A DNA stretch of 64,000 nucleotides from Pseudomonas salomonii. GTDB taxonomy: Bacteria > Pseudomonadota > Gammaproteobacteria > Pseudomonadales > Pseudomonadaceae. Positions 8,484-19,817 of the stretch are shown one piece after another. Position 1 is the first letter of the stretch. The number at the start of each line of letters is the position of its first letter. A program made the translations under genes and the position numbers. The stretch covers positions 124,001-188,000 of the forward strand of contig NZ_FNOX01000010.1 in NCBI RefSeq assembly GCF_900107155.1, given 5' to 3'. The notes below the pieces were generated by a model. That model was not told where the DNA came from. It searched no databases and worked only from the letters and a program-made list of their open reading frames with translations.

Positions 8484-9428
8484 TCATGCCTCAGGCCAAT
8501 ACGCGCGAATGCCTGCCACGCCTTGAGCCCCGGCTGCCCAAGCCTGTTCCCGCTCGTCCGGCCCAACCCCGCCCAACAGAAACACCGGCTTGCTGAACCC
8601 ACGGATCAACTCTACCGCCTGTTCCCAACCCAAAGGCTGGGCATCGGGATGAGTCTGGGTCGGCTGCACCGGCGACAGCGTGACAAAATCCACGTCCATC
8701 ATCTCTGCCAGTGCCAGCTCCTCAGCGTTGTGGCAAGAAGCCGCCAACCATCGATCCTTCGGCAGCGGTCGGCCTTTGCTCGCATACTTACGCAGTTGCG
8801 CCGAGGTCATGTGCCAGCCGGCGGCAGGGAAATCCCCCAGCCATTCGAACGGCCCTTTAAGCATCAGTTGCGCCTTGCCGGCACACAAGCCCACCGCGTC
8901 CACCGCCAGGTCACGGTATTTAGGGTCGTAACCGTTGGGCGCACGCAGTTGAATCAGCTTGATGCCACCGGCAATGGCTTTTTGAATGCCCCGCAGCAGG
9001 GTCGGCGTTTCCAACTCGCCCGGGGTGATCAGGTAGTCAGCGGGCAAACGGGCAGCGGCAACAATCGGTGCATTCGCCGCCGGAAACTCATAGTTGAGCA
9101 AGTCCCGTGGCACCACCCATTCCAGTGGTTGCCCTTCTGCACCGTGGGGCTCGCCGGTAAAAGCCGAGACTTCCCAGACATCCAGCAACACCTGCTTGTC
9201 CGGGTAGTCATGCTGCACCTTGATCAACGGGCGCGCCGTGGTCACCAGGATGCCCAGTTCTTCCTGCAATTCGCGGGACAACGCGGCAACGACCGATTCA
9301 TCCGCCTCTACCTTGCCGCCGGGAAACTCCCAGAGGCCGCCTTGATGCTGGGTGTCGGCACGGCGTGCCAGCAGGATCCTGCCGTCAACGCCACGGATCA
9401 CCGCTGCTGCTACATGCACTCGTTTCAC
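8484..9428 (-). CDS. mutT: Nudix hydrolase MutT fused to ThiE-like domain
   Basis: The protein is about 314 residues. The first 130 form a Nudix domain with a complete box (G-x5-E-x7-REL-QEE-LGI, starting GGKVEADES) after WEFPGG, as in MutT, which hydrolyses 8-oxo-dGTP to prevent A:T to C:G mutations. The C-terminal half resembles thiamine-phosphate synthase (LIQLRAP, DFVTLSPVQPT, LLGGVGP) but lacks the clear pyrophosphate-binding set, so catalysis is doubtful. The fusion is usual in pseudomonads. Two adjacent GTG codons (9431 and 9428) follow GAGGA; either could be the start. It lies 19 bases downstream of argJ, so it is likely in one operon. Confidence 0.88.
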   Translation of the reverse strand: MKRVHVAAAVIRGVDGRILLARRADTQHQGGLWEFPGGKVEADESVVAALSRELQEELGILVTTARPLIKVQHDYPDKQVLLDVWEVSAFTGEPHGAEGQPLEWVVPRDLLNYEFPAANAPIVAAARLPADYLITPGELETPTLLRGIQKAIAGGIKLIQLRAPNGYDPKYRDLAVDAVGLCAGKAQLMLKGPFEWLGDFPAAGWHMTSAQLRKYASKGRPLPKDRWLAASCHNAEELALAEMMDVDFVTLSPVQPTQTHPDAQPLGWEQAVELIRGFSKPVFLLGGVGPDEREQAWAAGAQGVAGIRAYWPEA

Positions 9429-9447
9429 CACGCGTTCCTCTTGACTG

Positions 9448-10665
9448 TCAGGTGCGGTATTCCGCGTTGATCTTCACGTACTCGTGGGACAGGTCGGTGG
9501 TCCAGATGGTTTCGCTGCACTCGCCGCGACCCAGCTCGATGCGGATGGTGATTTCTTCCTGCTGCATCACCGCCGAGCCCTGGGCTTCGGTGTAGGTTTC
9601 GGCGCGGGCGCCACGGCTGGCAATGCACACGTCGCCGAGGAAGACGTCGATCTTGCTGACGTCCAGGTCCGGCACACCGGCACGGCCGACGGCGGCGAGG
9701 ATGCGGCCCCAGTTCGGGTCGGAAGCAAACAGTGCAGTCTTGATCAGCGGCGAGTGGGCCACGGTGTAACCGACATCCAGGCATTCCTGGTGATTAGCGC
9801 CGCCGTTGACTTCAACAGTAACAAACTTGGTTGCGCCTTCACCGTCACGCACGATGGCCTGAGCCACGTCCATGCACACCTCGAACACCGCCTGCTTCAG
9901 CGCGGCGAACAGCGCGCCCTCGGTAGAGGTGATTTCCGGCAGGTTGGCCTGGCCGGTGGCGATCAGCATGCAGCAGTCGTTGGTCGAGGTATCGCCATCG
10001 ATGGTGATGCGGTTGAACGACTTGTTGGCACCGTCGAGCATCAGGCGCTGCAGCACGTCGCGAGAGACTTTGGCGTCGGTGGCGATGTAGCCGAGCATGG
10101 TGGCCATGTTCGGGCGGATCATGCCCGCGCCCTTGCTGATGCCGGTCACGGTGACGGTCACGCCGTCGTGTACAAACTGGCGGCTCGCGCCTTTTGGCAG
10201 AGTGTCGGTGGTCATGATGCCGGTGGCCGCAGCTGCCCAGTTATCCACAGACAGGTCATCCAGTGCGGCTTGCAGCGCGCCTTCGATTTTTTCCACCGGC
10301 AGCGGCTCACCGATCACGCCGGTGGAGTATGGCAGCACTTGGCTGGCATCGACGCCGGTCAACTGGGCCAGCTTGGCGCAGGTGCGCGCAGCGGCAACCA
10401 GGCCTGGCTCGCCGGTACCGGCGTTGGCATTGCCAGTGTTGGTCAGCAGGTAACGGATCGAACCTGCCACGCGTTGCTTGGCCAGGATGACCGGTGCGGC
10501 GCAAAACGCGTTGAGCGTGAACACGCCCGCAACCGTCGAGCCTTCGGCACAGCGCATCACCACTACATCTTTGCGCCCCGGGCGCTTGATGCCGGCCGAA
10601 GCGATACCGAGTTCAAAACCGGCGACCGGGTGCAAAGTGGGCAAAGGACCAAGACCAACAGCCAT
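9448..10665 (-). CDS. argJ: Glutamate N-acetyltransferase / amino-acid acetyltransferase ArgJ
   Basis: The protein has 405 residues from the ATG at 10665, which has AAGGAG 8 bases upstream; the frame stays open further 5' but without support. The self-cleavage site is visible: MATMLG, with Ala188-Thr189 cut to give two chains and Thr189 as nucleophile. TGIMTTDTLPK and the C-terminal SHEYVKINAEYRT are family-typical. ArgJ recycles the acetyl group from N-acetylornithine to glutamate in the cyclic arginine pathway and may also use acetyl-CoA. It lies downstream of secA beyond a terminator and upstream of mutT. Confidence 0.95.
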   Translation of the reverse strand: MAVGLGPLPTLHPVAGFELGIASAGIKRPGRKDVVVMRCAEGSTVAGVFTLNAFCAAPVILAKQRVAGSIRYLLTNTGNANAGTGEPGLVAAARTCAKLAQLTGVDASQVLPYSTGVIGEPLPVEKIEGALQAALDDLSVDNWAAAATGIMTTDTLPKGASRQFVHDGVTVTVTGISKGAGMIRPNMATMLGYIATDAKVSRDVLQRLMLDGANKSFNRITIDGDTSTNDCCMLIATGQANLPEITSTEGALFAALKQAVFEVCMDVAQAIVRDGEGATKFVTVEVNGGANHQECLDVGYTVAHSPLIKTALFASDPNWGRILAAVGRAGVPDLDVSKIDVFLGDVCIASRGARAETYTEAQGSAVMQQEEITIRIELGRGECSETIWTTDLSHEYVKINAEYRT

Positions 10666-10728
10666 GAATGCGCTCCTTAAAGAATAGGTGATGTCTGTAC
10701 CGTCGCGATCAACGGTGAAATTAATGGC

Positions 10729-10761
10729 AAAACGCCGCGACGGCAAAGGCCGGTCGCGGCG
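10729..10761 (-). terminator. Rho-independent terminator of secA
   Basis: 9-bp perfect arms CGCCGCGAC and GTCGCGGCG (10733-10741 and 10753-10761), followed on the minus strand by TTTT. It lies 29 bases after the secA stop and before argJ. Confidence 0.75.
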
Positions 10762-10789
10762 CAGGGTGTTGCAGCGTCAGGCAAAAATC

Positions 10790-13525
<2,736 letters not shown>

Positions 13526-13830
13526 ATCGGCAGGTTCTTCCACACATAGGGATGGAGGGCGCACCGTGAGTGGCCCGAGCAGCCCTCACGGCCGCATGCG
13601 AACGCGCATTCTACCCGGAATCGTGGGTGAGGAAAGTGGCGTTATTCCCCGATGCTGGCATGGCGCTGTGAGAGGGCTTGTTTAAAATAAGGGCTTTTGC
13701 TGGAACTTCAACCCATCAAGCGCAGAAGTTACCTATTGATTTCACTCGCTTTGCCCTGCTATCGCTTTGCCTGGGGCCGCACAGGCGCTTTCTGCTAAGA
13801 TGGCGGCTCTGTTACTTAAGGTGTCTAAAC
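13526..13830. promoter_or_regulatory. Divergent intergenic region between secA and the DciA-family gene
   Basis: No gene is seen in these 305 bases. On the minus strand TAGAAT (13608-13613), with a poor -35 near 16-17 bases upstream, is a candidate secA promoter. A hairpin CCGTGAG/CTCACGG (13564-13591) lies early in the predicted secA leader. Nothing convincing is seen for the plus-strand promoter. Confidence 0.4.
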
Positions 13831-14286
13831 ATGGCGTTTCGCCCACTTACAGCCCGCGCGCCCAGCGTGTTGCTCCGCGAAGCCAAACCGTTGAAAGCCA
13901 TCTTCGGCCACGCGCAACGCTTGGGCCATTTGCAACGCCTTGTAGAAAGCCAGCTGCAACCTGCCGCCCGCGAACATTGTCATGTGGCGTCGTGGCGCGA
14001 AGGCAATTTACTGTTAATTGTCACCGACGGGCATTGGGCCACCCGCCTGCGCTACCAGCAAAAACGCTTGCAGCGGCAATTAATGGCATTTGATGAGTTT
14101 GCCAGTCTGACCCGCATCCAGTTCAAGGTGCAGCCGCCCACCGTGCAGCAAGGCGCAGTGGGCCACACCATGGACCTGTCGCAGAATGCGGCCGAAACCA
14201 TTCAAGCCACGGCCGACGGCATCAGCGATCCGGGCCTGCGCGCAGCGTTGGAGCGGTTGGCCGCCCACGCCAGGCCCAAGCCCTGA
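13831..14286 (+). CDS. dciA: DUF721 protein, DciA-type helicase-loading factor
   Basis: The protein has 151 residues from the ATG at 13831, with AGGTG 8 bases upstream. The N-terminal half carries the DUF721 pattern: helix, then HCHVASWREGNLLLIVTDGHWATRLRYQQ, a KH-like fold. DciA is the ancestral loader of the replicative helicase DnaB in bacteria without DnaC, and in gamma-proteobacteria it often lies beside secA (family and context knowledge), as here. The C-terminal tail is Ala-rich and probably disordered. It converges with the HerA-like gene, with only 4 bases between stop codons. Confidence 0.75.
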   Translation: MAFRPLTARAPSVLLREAKPLKAIFGHAQRLGHLQRLVESQLQPAAREHCHVASWREGNLLLIVTDGHWATRLRYQQKRLQRQLMAFDEFASLTRIQFKVQPPTVQQGAVGHTMDLSQNAAETIQATADGISDPGLRAALERLAAHARPKP

Positions 14287-14290
14287 ACCG

Positions 14291-15769
14291 CTACTTGCGT
14301 TTACTGCCGCCCAGCAACGAGCCCAATAACCCGCGCACCAACTGCCGTCCCATTTGATTGGCCGCCTGCTGCATGGCGGATTTGAGCGCCTTGCCCGCGG
14401 TAGTCCCCAGGAACGCCCCGGCCTTGTCGGTAAAGCTCGGCTCTTCGCCGGACGGCTTGGCCTCCTCGGTCGGGCCAAGCTCCTTGCGCGCCATCAGCAC
14501 TTCATAGGCCGACTCACGGTCAATCGGCTTGTCGTAGCGCCCCAATAAAGGCGAACTGGCGATGATCGCAGCGCGTTCAGCCTCGGAAAGCGGCCCGATC
14601 CGCGATTGCGGCGGCGCCACCAGCACGCGCTGGACCACTTCCGGCGTGCCCTTTTCCTGCAACGCCCCCACCAGCGCCTCACCGGTGCCCAACTCGGTGA
14701 GCACCGACAAGGTATCGAACGCCGGGTTGGGGCGAAAACCGTCCGCCACCGCACGCAGGGATTTCTGCTCTTTGGTGGTGAACGCCCGCAAGCCATGCTG
14801 GATACGCAGGCCCAGTTGCGCCAATACCGTGTCAGGCAAATCCCCCGGGGATTGAGTGACAAAGTACACACCCACGCCCTTGGAACGGATCAATCGCACC
14901 ACTTGCTCCAGGCGATCCTGCAATGCCTTGGGCGTATCGGCGAACAATAAATGCGCCTCGTCGAAAAACAGCGCCAGCAACGGTTTATCGGCATCGCCAC
15001 GCTCCGGCAGTTGTTCGAACAACTCGGCCAACAGCCACAGCAGGAAGGTCGCATAGACCTTGGGCGCCTCATGCACCAAGCGGCTCGCGTCCAGCAGGTG
15101 AATGCGCCCGCGACCATCGCCGGCAGGCTGCAAGATATCTTCAAGTTGCAGGGCCGGCTCGCCGAACAAGGCTTCGGCGCCCTGCTGCTCGAGCACCGCC
15201 AAACGCCGCAACAGCGCCTGGCTGGAACCGGTGGTCATCAGCGCCGCATCGTCGCCCAGCAGTTGCGGGTGATAACGCAAGTGGTTGAGCAACGCCTTGA
15301 GGTCTTTGAGGTCCAGCAGCAACAGGCCTTCGCGGTCGGCCACCTTGAAAGTCGCATAGAGCGCCGATTGCTGGCTGTCGGTGAGTTCCAGCAGGCTGCC
15401 AAGCAGCAACGGCCCCATTTCGCTGATGGTGGTGCGAAGCGGATGACCGGACTGCCCGTGGATATCCCACAGCGTTACCGGATAAGCCTTCGCCGTGTAA
15501 TTAAGGAAAGGCATGCCCGCAATGCGCTCGGCCACCTTGCCTTGCGGGTTGGCCGCAGCGCCAAGGCCGCACAAGTCCCCCTTGATATCAGCGGCAAACA
15601 CGGCCACACCCGCGTCGCTGAAGGCTTCCGCCAAGCGCTGCAACGTGACGGTTTTACCTGTACCGGTGGCGCCGGCAATCAACCCGTGACGGTTGGCCAG
15701 GCGCATGGCCTGAGCGATGGGCTGGCCGTCCAGGCCGGCGCCGATAAGGAGTTGCGAGGAATCAGGCAT
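14291..15769 (-). CDS. HerA/FtsK-type P-loop ATPase, DUF853 (YjgR-like)
   Basis: The protein has 492 residues. Walker A is GATGTGKT (33-40), Walker B is in LLALFFDEAHLLF, and the Arg/Gln sensor region is GVYFVTQSPGDLPD. The C-terminal tail ends in a Gly/Leu/Lys helix (LLGSLLGGSKRK) that may be amphipathic. DUF853/YjgR proteins are HerA-clade ATPases predicted to move or remodel nucleic acid, but no function is established. AGGTGA lies 5 bases before the ATG. No nuclease partner such as NurA is encoded next to it. Confidence 0.88.
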   Translation of the reverse strand: MPDSSQLLIGAGLDGQPIAQAMRLANRHGLIAGATGTGKTVTLQRLAEAFSDAGVAVFAADIKGDLCGLGAAANPQGKVAERIAGMPFLNYTAKAYPVTLWDIHGQSGHPLRTTISEMGPLLLGSLLELTDSQQSALYATFKVADREGLLLLDLKDLKALLNHLRYHPQLLGDDAALMTTGSSQALLRRLAVLEQQGAEALFGEPALQLEDILQPAGDGRGRIHLLDASRLVHEAPKVYATFLLWLLAELFEQLPERGDADKPLLALFFDEAHLLFADTPKALQDRLEQVVRLIRSKGVGVYFVTQSPGDLPDTVLAQLGLRIQHGLRAFTTKEQKSLRAVADGFRPNPAFDTLSVLTELGTGEALVGALQEKGTPEVVQRVLVAPPQSRIGPLSEAERAAIIASSPLLGRYDKPIDRESAYEVLMARKELGPTEEAKPSGEEPSFTDKAGAFLGTTAGKALKSAMQQAANQMGRQLVRGLLGSLLGGSKRK

Positions 15770-15784
15770 TTCGTCACCTTTGGT

Positions 15785-15811
15785 TAATCTTTAGTGCCGT
15801 CAGGTCGATAC
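15785..15811 (+). promoter_or_regulatory. Possible sigma-28 (FliA) promoter for the chemoreceptor
   Basis: TAATCTTT-N11-GTCGATAC compares with the sigma-28 consensus TAAAGTTT-N11-GCCGATAA at 12 of 16 positions with correct spacing. It lies about 160 bases before the receptor ATG, so the leader would be long. Confidence 0.4.
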
Positions 15812-15973
15812 AGACAGAGGTAAGACCTACAAAGTCTAAAAATAGGTCAGATAGTTCTCACAGGGACCACCGGAATTATCACACGCAGTATCACACCTTT
15901 TTTGACGCTGTCATTTTGCGCGTCCCACGAGGACGCGCTTCGGATATTAAGACCTTAGCGGACCCTACAAGCC

Positions 15974-17863
15974 ATGAATAAAAACCTGCGCTTCAGCCAC
16001 AAAATCCTGCTTGCAGCCTCCCTTATCGTCATCGCCGCTTTTGCACTGTTTACCCTCTACAACGACTACCTGCAACGCAACGCGATTCGCGACGACCTCG
16101 ATAATTACCTGCATGAAATGGGTGATGTCACCGCCAGCAACATTCAAACCTGGCTCACCGGGCGGATTGCCCTGGTCGAAAATGCCGCACAGAACATCGC
16201 CATAAACCCTGAACCCGCCGTGGTTGCCGGCCTGCTCGAACAGAAAACCCTGACTTCCTCGTTCATGGCCACCTACGTGGGTGACAGCAAAGGCGCCTTC
16301 ACCATCCGCCCCGACACCAAAATGCCAGACGGTTTCGACCCACGGGTGCGCCCTTGGTACAAAGGCGCCCAAAGCAGCAACGGCTCAACCCTCACCGAAC
16401 CTTACATCGACGCGGCGACCGGCCAGTTGATCATTTCCGTGGCCACCCCCAGCGCCAGGGCCGGGCAAAGCATCGGTGTGGTCGGCGGCGACCTGAGCCT
16501 GCAAACCCTGGTGGATAACATCGGCGCGCTGAACTTCGGCGGCATGGGCTACGCGTTCCTGGTCAGCGCTGACGGCAAAGTGCTGGTGCACCCGGACAAG
16601 AACCTGGTGATGAAGACGCTGGCCGACATGTACCCGAAAAACACCCCGAAAATCAGTGGTGATTTCAGCGAAGTCGAAGCCAATGGCAAAGACAACATCG
16701 TGACCTTCACCCCCATCAAAGGCCTGCCGTCGGTGAACTGGTACCTGGGTATTTCGGTGGATAAAGATAAATCCTTCGCCATGCTCAGCAAATTTCGCAC
16801 CTCGGCCGTTATCGCCACGATCATTGCGGTCGTGATCATCATCGCGCTGCTCGGCATGCTGATCCGAGTGCTGCTGCAACCCCTGCACGTGATGACCCGC
16901 GCCATGCAGGACATCGCCGATGGCGAAGGTGACCTGACCCGCCGCCTGAACATCCAGAATCACGACGAGTTCGGCACGCTGGGTAACGCATTCAATCGCT
17001 TCGTGGAGCGCATTCATACCTCGATTCGCGAAGTGTCCTCGGCCACCGAGCAGGTCAATGAAGTGGCCCTGCGAGTGGTCAGCGCCTCCAACTCGTCGAT
17101 GGTCAACTCTGACGAGCAGGCCAACCGCACCAACAGCGTGGCTGCGGCTATCAACGAACTGGGCGCGGCTGCGCAAGAAATCGCACGTAACGCCGCCCAG
17201 GCGTCCCATCAGGCCAGCGATGCCCGGCACCTGGCCGAAGATGGCCAGCAAGTGGTCGAGCGTAATATCAAGGCAATGAACCAACTGTCCGAGATGATCA
17301 GCGCCTCCAGCAGCAATATCGAAGCGCTCAACAGCAAGACCGTGAACATCGGGCAAATTCTGGAAGTGATCACCAGCATCTCCCAGCAAACCAACCTGCT
17401 GGCGCTGAACGCCGCGATCGAAGCGGCACGTGCAGGTGAAGCCGGTCGCGGGTTTGCGGTGGTGGCCGATGAGGTGCGCAACCTGGCGCACCGCACTCAG
17501 GAATCGGCGCAACAAGTGCAAAAGATGATTGAAGAGTTGCAGGTCGGCGCCCGGGATTCGGTCAGCACCATGAGTGAAAGCCAGCGCCATAGCCTGGAGA
17601 GCGTCGAGATCGCCAACCTGGCCGGTGAGCGTCTCAACAGCGTGACCCAACGCATTGGCGAGATCGACGGCATGAACCAGTCTGTGGCCACCGCCACCGA
17701 GGAACAGACGTCGGTGGTGGAGTCGATCAACATGGACATCACCGAGATCAACACCCTCAACCAGGAAGGTGTGGAAAACCTGCAATCGACCCTGCGCGCC
17801 TGTACCGACCTGGAACAACAGGCCGCACGTTTGAAACAGCTGGTGGGCAGCTTCCGGATCTGA
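15974..17863 (+). CDS. Methyl-accepting chemotaxis protein, dCache type (PctABC-like)
   Basis: The protein has 629 residues: a helix at 10-30, a periplasmic dCache domain of about 240 residues, a second helix at about 276-298, HAMP, and a cytoplasmic signalling domain with the invariant hairpin tip (QTNLLALNAAIEAARAGE, GRGFAVVADEVRNLA). The sensor contains RPWY and a downstream PYIDA, elements of the amino-acid-binding dCache motif described for PctA; the Tyr expected five residues before that Arg is Phe. The position beside purU matches the P. aeruginosa pctABC region from memory. Amino-acid chemotaxis is the likely role (inference). Confidence 0.9.
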   Translation: MNKNLRFSHKILLAASLIVIAAFALFTLYNDYLQRNAIRDDLDNYLHEMGDVTASNIQTWLTGRIALVENAAQNIAINPEPAVVAGLLEQKTLTSSFMATYVGDSKGAFTIRPDTKMPDGFDPRVRPWYKGAQSSNGSTLTEPYIDAATGQLIISVATPSARAGQSIGVVGGDLSLQTLVDNIGALNFGGMGYAFLVSADGKVLVHPDKNLVMKTLADMYPKNTPKISGDFSEVEANGKDNIVTFTPIKGLPSVNWYLGISVDKDKSFAMLSKFRTSAVIATIIAVVIIIALLGMLIRVLLQPLHVMTRAMQDIADGEGDLTRRLNIQNHDEFGTLGNAFNRFVERIHTSIREVSSATEQVNEVALRVVSASNSSMVNSDEQANRTNSVAAAINELGAAAQEIARNAAQASHQASDARHLAEDGQQVVERNIKAMNQLSEMISASSSNIEALNSKTVNIGQILEVITSISQQTNLLALNAAIEAARAGEAGRGFAVVADEVRNLAHRTQESAQQVQKMIEELQVGARDSVSTMSESQRHSLESVEIANLAGERLNSVTQRIGEIDGMNQSVATATEEQTSVVESINMDITEINTLNQEGVENLQSTLRACTDLEQQAARLKQLVGSFRI

Positions 17864-17869
17864 TCCAAA

Positions 17870-17898
17870 GGCCCGCCGAGCGTTTAAGGCGGCGGGCC
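17870..17898. terminator. Hairpin terminator between convergent genes
   Basis: 9-bp perfect GC-rich arms GGCCCGCCG / CGGCGGGCC with an 11-base loop, 6 bases after the chemoreceptor stop and 1 base after the stop of the minus-strand small gene. T-runs are weak on both sides. Confidence 0.6.
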
Positions 17899-17899
17899 G

Positions 17900-18070
17900 C
17901 TAGGCTTGCTCGGGATCGGTTTTAGCGTGTTCCTGGCGCCACAACTCGGCGGCACCGGGAAACTCGGTGCCGTCCTCAGGGTTAAGCTCATCTGGATCAA
18001 AACGGCTCAAACAGCCCTCGCCCAGCGTCGCAGGCGCTTTGGAGGTGGCTTTATCGAGTGGGTCGCTCAT
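17900..18070 (-). CDS. Small acidic conserved protein, 56 residues
   Basis: An ATG at 18070 with GAGGAG 6 bases upstream opens a 56-residue frame starting MSDPLDKATSKAPATLGEG and ending EHAKTDPEQA, stop TAG at 17900-17902. About a fifth of the residues are Asp or Glu, and Pro and Gly are frequent, so it may be disordered. I recall close homologues across pseudomonads with the core DPDELNPEDGTEFPGAAELW, but no function. It is bounded by a terminator on each side, so it is its own transcription unit. Confidence 0.8.
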   Translation of the reverse strand: MSDPLDKATSKAPATLGEGCLSRFDPDELNPEDGTEFPGAAELWRQEHAKTDPEQA

Positions 18071-18097
18071 CACTTACTCCTCAACCACAGACAAATA

Positions 18098-18134
18098 AAA
18101 AGGGCCTGGGACGATTAAACGCCCAGGCCCTTTT
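18098..18134. terminator. Bidirectional terminator downstream of purU
   Basis: 13-bp perfect arms AAAAGGGCCTGGG / CCCAGGCCCTTTT. On the minus strand, the direction of purU, it is followed by TTTTTATTT. Confidence 0.85.
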
Positions 18135-18156
18135 GTCTTCAACTTAAACGCGGCTA

Positions 18157-19005
18157 TCAGAACACCACAGTCTTGTTACCGTGAACCAACACCCGATCTT
18201 CCAAGTGGTAACGCAGGCCACGGGCCAGCACCATCTTCTCGACGTCACGGCCGAAACGCACCATGTCTTCAATGCTGTCGCTGTGGCTGACGCGCACGAC
18301 GTCCTGCTCGATGATCGGGCCGGCGTCGAGTTCCTCGGTGACATAGTGGCACGTTGCACCAATCAACTTCACACCGCGCAGGGAGGCCTGGTGATACGGC
18401 TTGGCCCCCACAAACGATGGCAGGAAGCTGTGGTGAATGTTGATCACTCGGCCTGCGTACTCACTGCACAATTCCGGCGGCAGGATTTGCATGTAGCGCG
18501 CCAGCACGACCACATCGGCTTCGTGCTGCTTTACCAGGCGGGAGACTTCAGCGAATGCCGGCTCCTTGTCCTGCGGGTTGACCGGTACGTGGTAGTACGG
18601 GATGCCATGCCATTCGACCATGCTGCGCAGGTCATCATGATTGGAAATCACACAGGCTATCTCACAGTCGAGTTCATCGCTGTGCCAGCGGTGCAGGAGG
18701 TCGGCCAGGCAGTGGGACTCGCGGCTGGCCATCAGTACGACACGCTTTTTCTGCTCCGTGTCAGTGATGTGCCAGGTCATCGAAAACTCTTCGGCGATCG
18801 GCGCAAACGCCTCGCGAAATGCTTCGAGACCAAAGGGCAGCGTGTCCGCACGTATCTCATGACGCATGAAAAACCAACCGCTGAGATCGTCCGAGTGATG
18901 GCTCGCCTCGGTGATCCAGCCGTTGTGGGAGGCCAGAAAGTTACTGACTTTGGCAACGATGCCAACCCGGTCCGGGCAAGCAATCACCAGCCGAAAAGTG
19001 CGCAT
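18157..19005 (-). CDS. purU: Formyltetrahydrofolate deformylase
   Basis: The protein has 282 residues from the ATG at 19005 (MRTFRLVIACPDRVGIVA). The first 80 residues form an ACT regulatory domain. The catalytic part resembles glycinamide ribonucleotide formyltransferase, with INIHHSFLPSF (catalytic Asn and His) and the HYVTEELDAGPIIEQ loop with its Asp. PurU hydrolyses 10-formyl-THF to formate and THF, balancing the one-carbon pool. Pseudomonads usually have more than one copy. Confidence 0.93.
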   Translation of the reverse strand: MRTFRLVIACPDRVGIVAKVSNFLASHNGWITEASHHSDDLSGWFFMRHEIRADTLPFGLEAFREAFAPIAEEFSMTWHITDTEQKKRVVLMASRESHCLADLLHRWHSDELDCEIACVISNHDDLRSMVEWHGIPYYHVPVNPQDKEPAFAEVSRLVKQHEADVVVLARYMQILPPELCSEYAGRVINIHHSFLPSFVGAKPYHQASLRGVKLIGATCHYVTEELDAGPIIEQDVVRVSHSDSIEDMVRFGRDVEKMVLARGLRYHLEDRVLVHGNKTVVF

Positions 19006-19352
19006 TAGGGGGAAACTCCAGAACTTCGCAAAGGCCGCCATTCTAGCGATTACGCAGAAAAACTGCAGTACTCCTTGCACCTTATTCTGCCGCCCGGCCC
19101 TGGCGACACCCCTTAATAGCGTAAGGTTTTACCGCCACTATATGAAGGCCCGCCCTCAGGCTTAGACAGTTAGGCAAAACAAACAGAATTATCTTTACAC
19201 CTGCCACCTATTAATTAACTCGATTGCATAGCATTGCCACAAACATTCAACGTAATTTACATAAATGCCTTCTTAAATGTTTACTTGGGGAAATTGCCTG
19301 ACTATTATTAGGCCACTCACTGTCAATCAGCGCTCTACATAAGGTAGTCAAC
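19006..19352. promoter_or_regulatory. AT-rich divergent region between purU and mvaT
   Basis: No gene is seen in these 347 bases. About 150 bases before mvaT are markedly AT-rich compared with the rest of the window, as expected for a region bound by MvaT/H-NS-type proteins (autoregulation, inference). The mvaT promoter is listed separately. No clear purU promoter was found. Confidence 0.5.
19280..19308 (+). promoter_or_regulatory. Sigma-70 promoter of mvaT
   Basis: TTTACT (19280-19285), a 17-base spacer, and TATTAT (19303-19308). Predicted transcription start is near 19315, giving a leader of about 38 bases with AAGGTAG before the ATG. Confidence 0.6.
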
Positions 19353-19727
19353 ATGTCCCTGATCAACGAATACCGCGCCACCGAAGAAGCTATCAAAGAA
19401 CTGCAAGCCCGCTTGAAGAACCTGTCCCAAGACGACAAGCTGCAAACCGAGCTGGAATTCGAAGGCAAACTGCGCACCCTGATGGGTGAGTACTCCAAAT
19501 CCCTGCGTGACATCATCGCGCTGTTGGATCCGGAATCTAAAGTTAAAGCACCACGTGGCGCTGTGAAAACTACCGGCACCAAGCGTGCCCGCAAGGTCAA
19601 GCAGTACAAAAACCCGCACAACGGCGAAGTGATTGAAACCAAAGGTGGCAACCACAAGACTCTGAAAGAGTGGAAAGCCAAGTGGGGCGGCGACGTGGTT
19701 GAAGGTTGGGCTACCCTGCTGGGCTAA
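19353..19727 (+). CDS. mvaT: H-NS-family global regulator MvaT
   Basis: The protein has 124 residues. The N-terminal half is a coiled coil for dimerisation and oligomerisation (EEAIKELQARLKNLSQ). A Lys/Arg-rich linker (KTTGTKRARKVKQYKNP) leads to the C-terminal DNA-binding part with the KGGNHKTLKEW loop, which reads AT-rich minor groove. MvaT silences AT-rich and horizontally acquired genes in Pseudomonas and can pair with MvaU. It is monocistronic with its own promoter and terminator. Confidence 0.95.
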   Translation: MSLINEYRATEEAIKELQARLKNLSQDDKLQTELEFEGKLRTLMGEYSKSLRDIIALLDPESKVKAPRGAVKTTGTKRARKVKQYKNPHNGEVIETKGGNHKTLKEWKAKWGGDVVEGWATLLG

Positions 19728-19762
19728 GCCTGATCGGGCTCAGGCCTGATATGCTACACATT

Positions 19763-19792
19763 AAAAACGCCAGCTTGCTGGCGTTTTTTATT
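19763..19792. terminator. Bidirectional terminator of mvaT and sbcB
   Basis: Arms AAAAACGCCAGC / GCTGGCGTTTTTT form a tight hairpin with A- and T-runs on the two sides, lying between two convergent genes. Confidence 0.9.
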
Positions 19793-19817
19793 GTCCGAAT
19801 ACTCTGCAAGTACCTGA

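Noticed and set aside
8484..9428. ThiE half of the MutT fusion as a recent gene fusion
   Set aside because: The fusion is standard in pseudomonads and related gamma-proteobacteria, so it is not novel.
16385..17818. Minus-strand open frame of 477 residues
   Set aside because: Antisense of the chemoreceptor gene; no start signal or family features.
17906..18118. Plus-strand open frame of 70 residues
   Set aside because: Opposite to the 56-residue minus-strand gene, which has the better start signal and composition.
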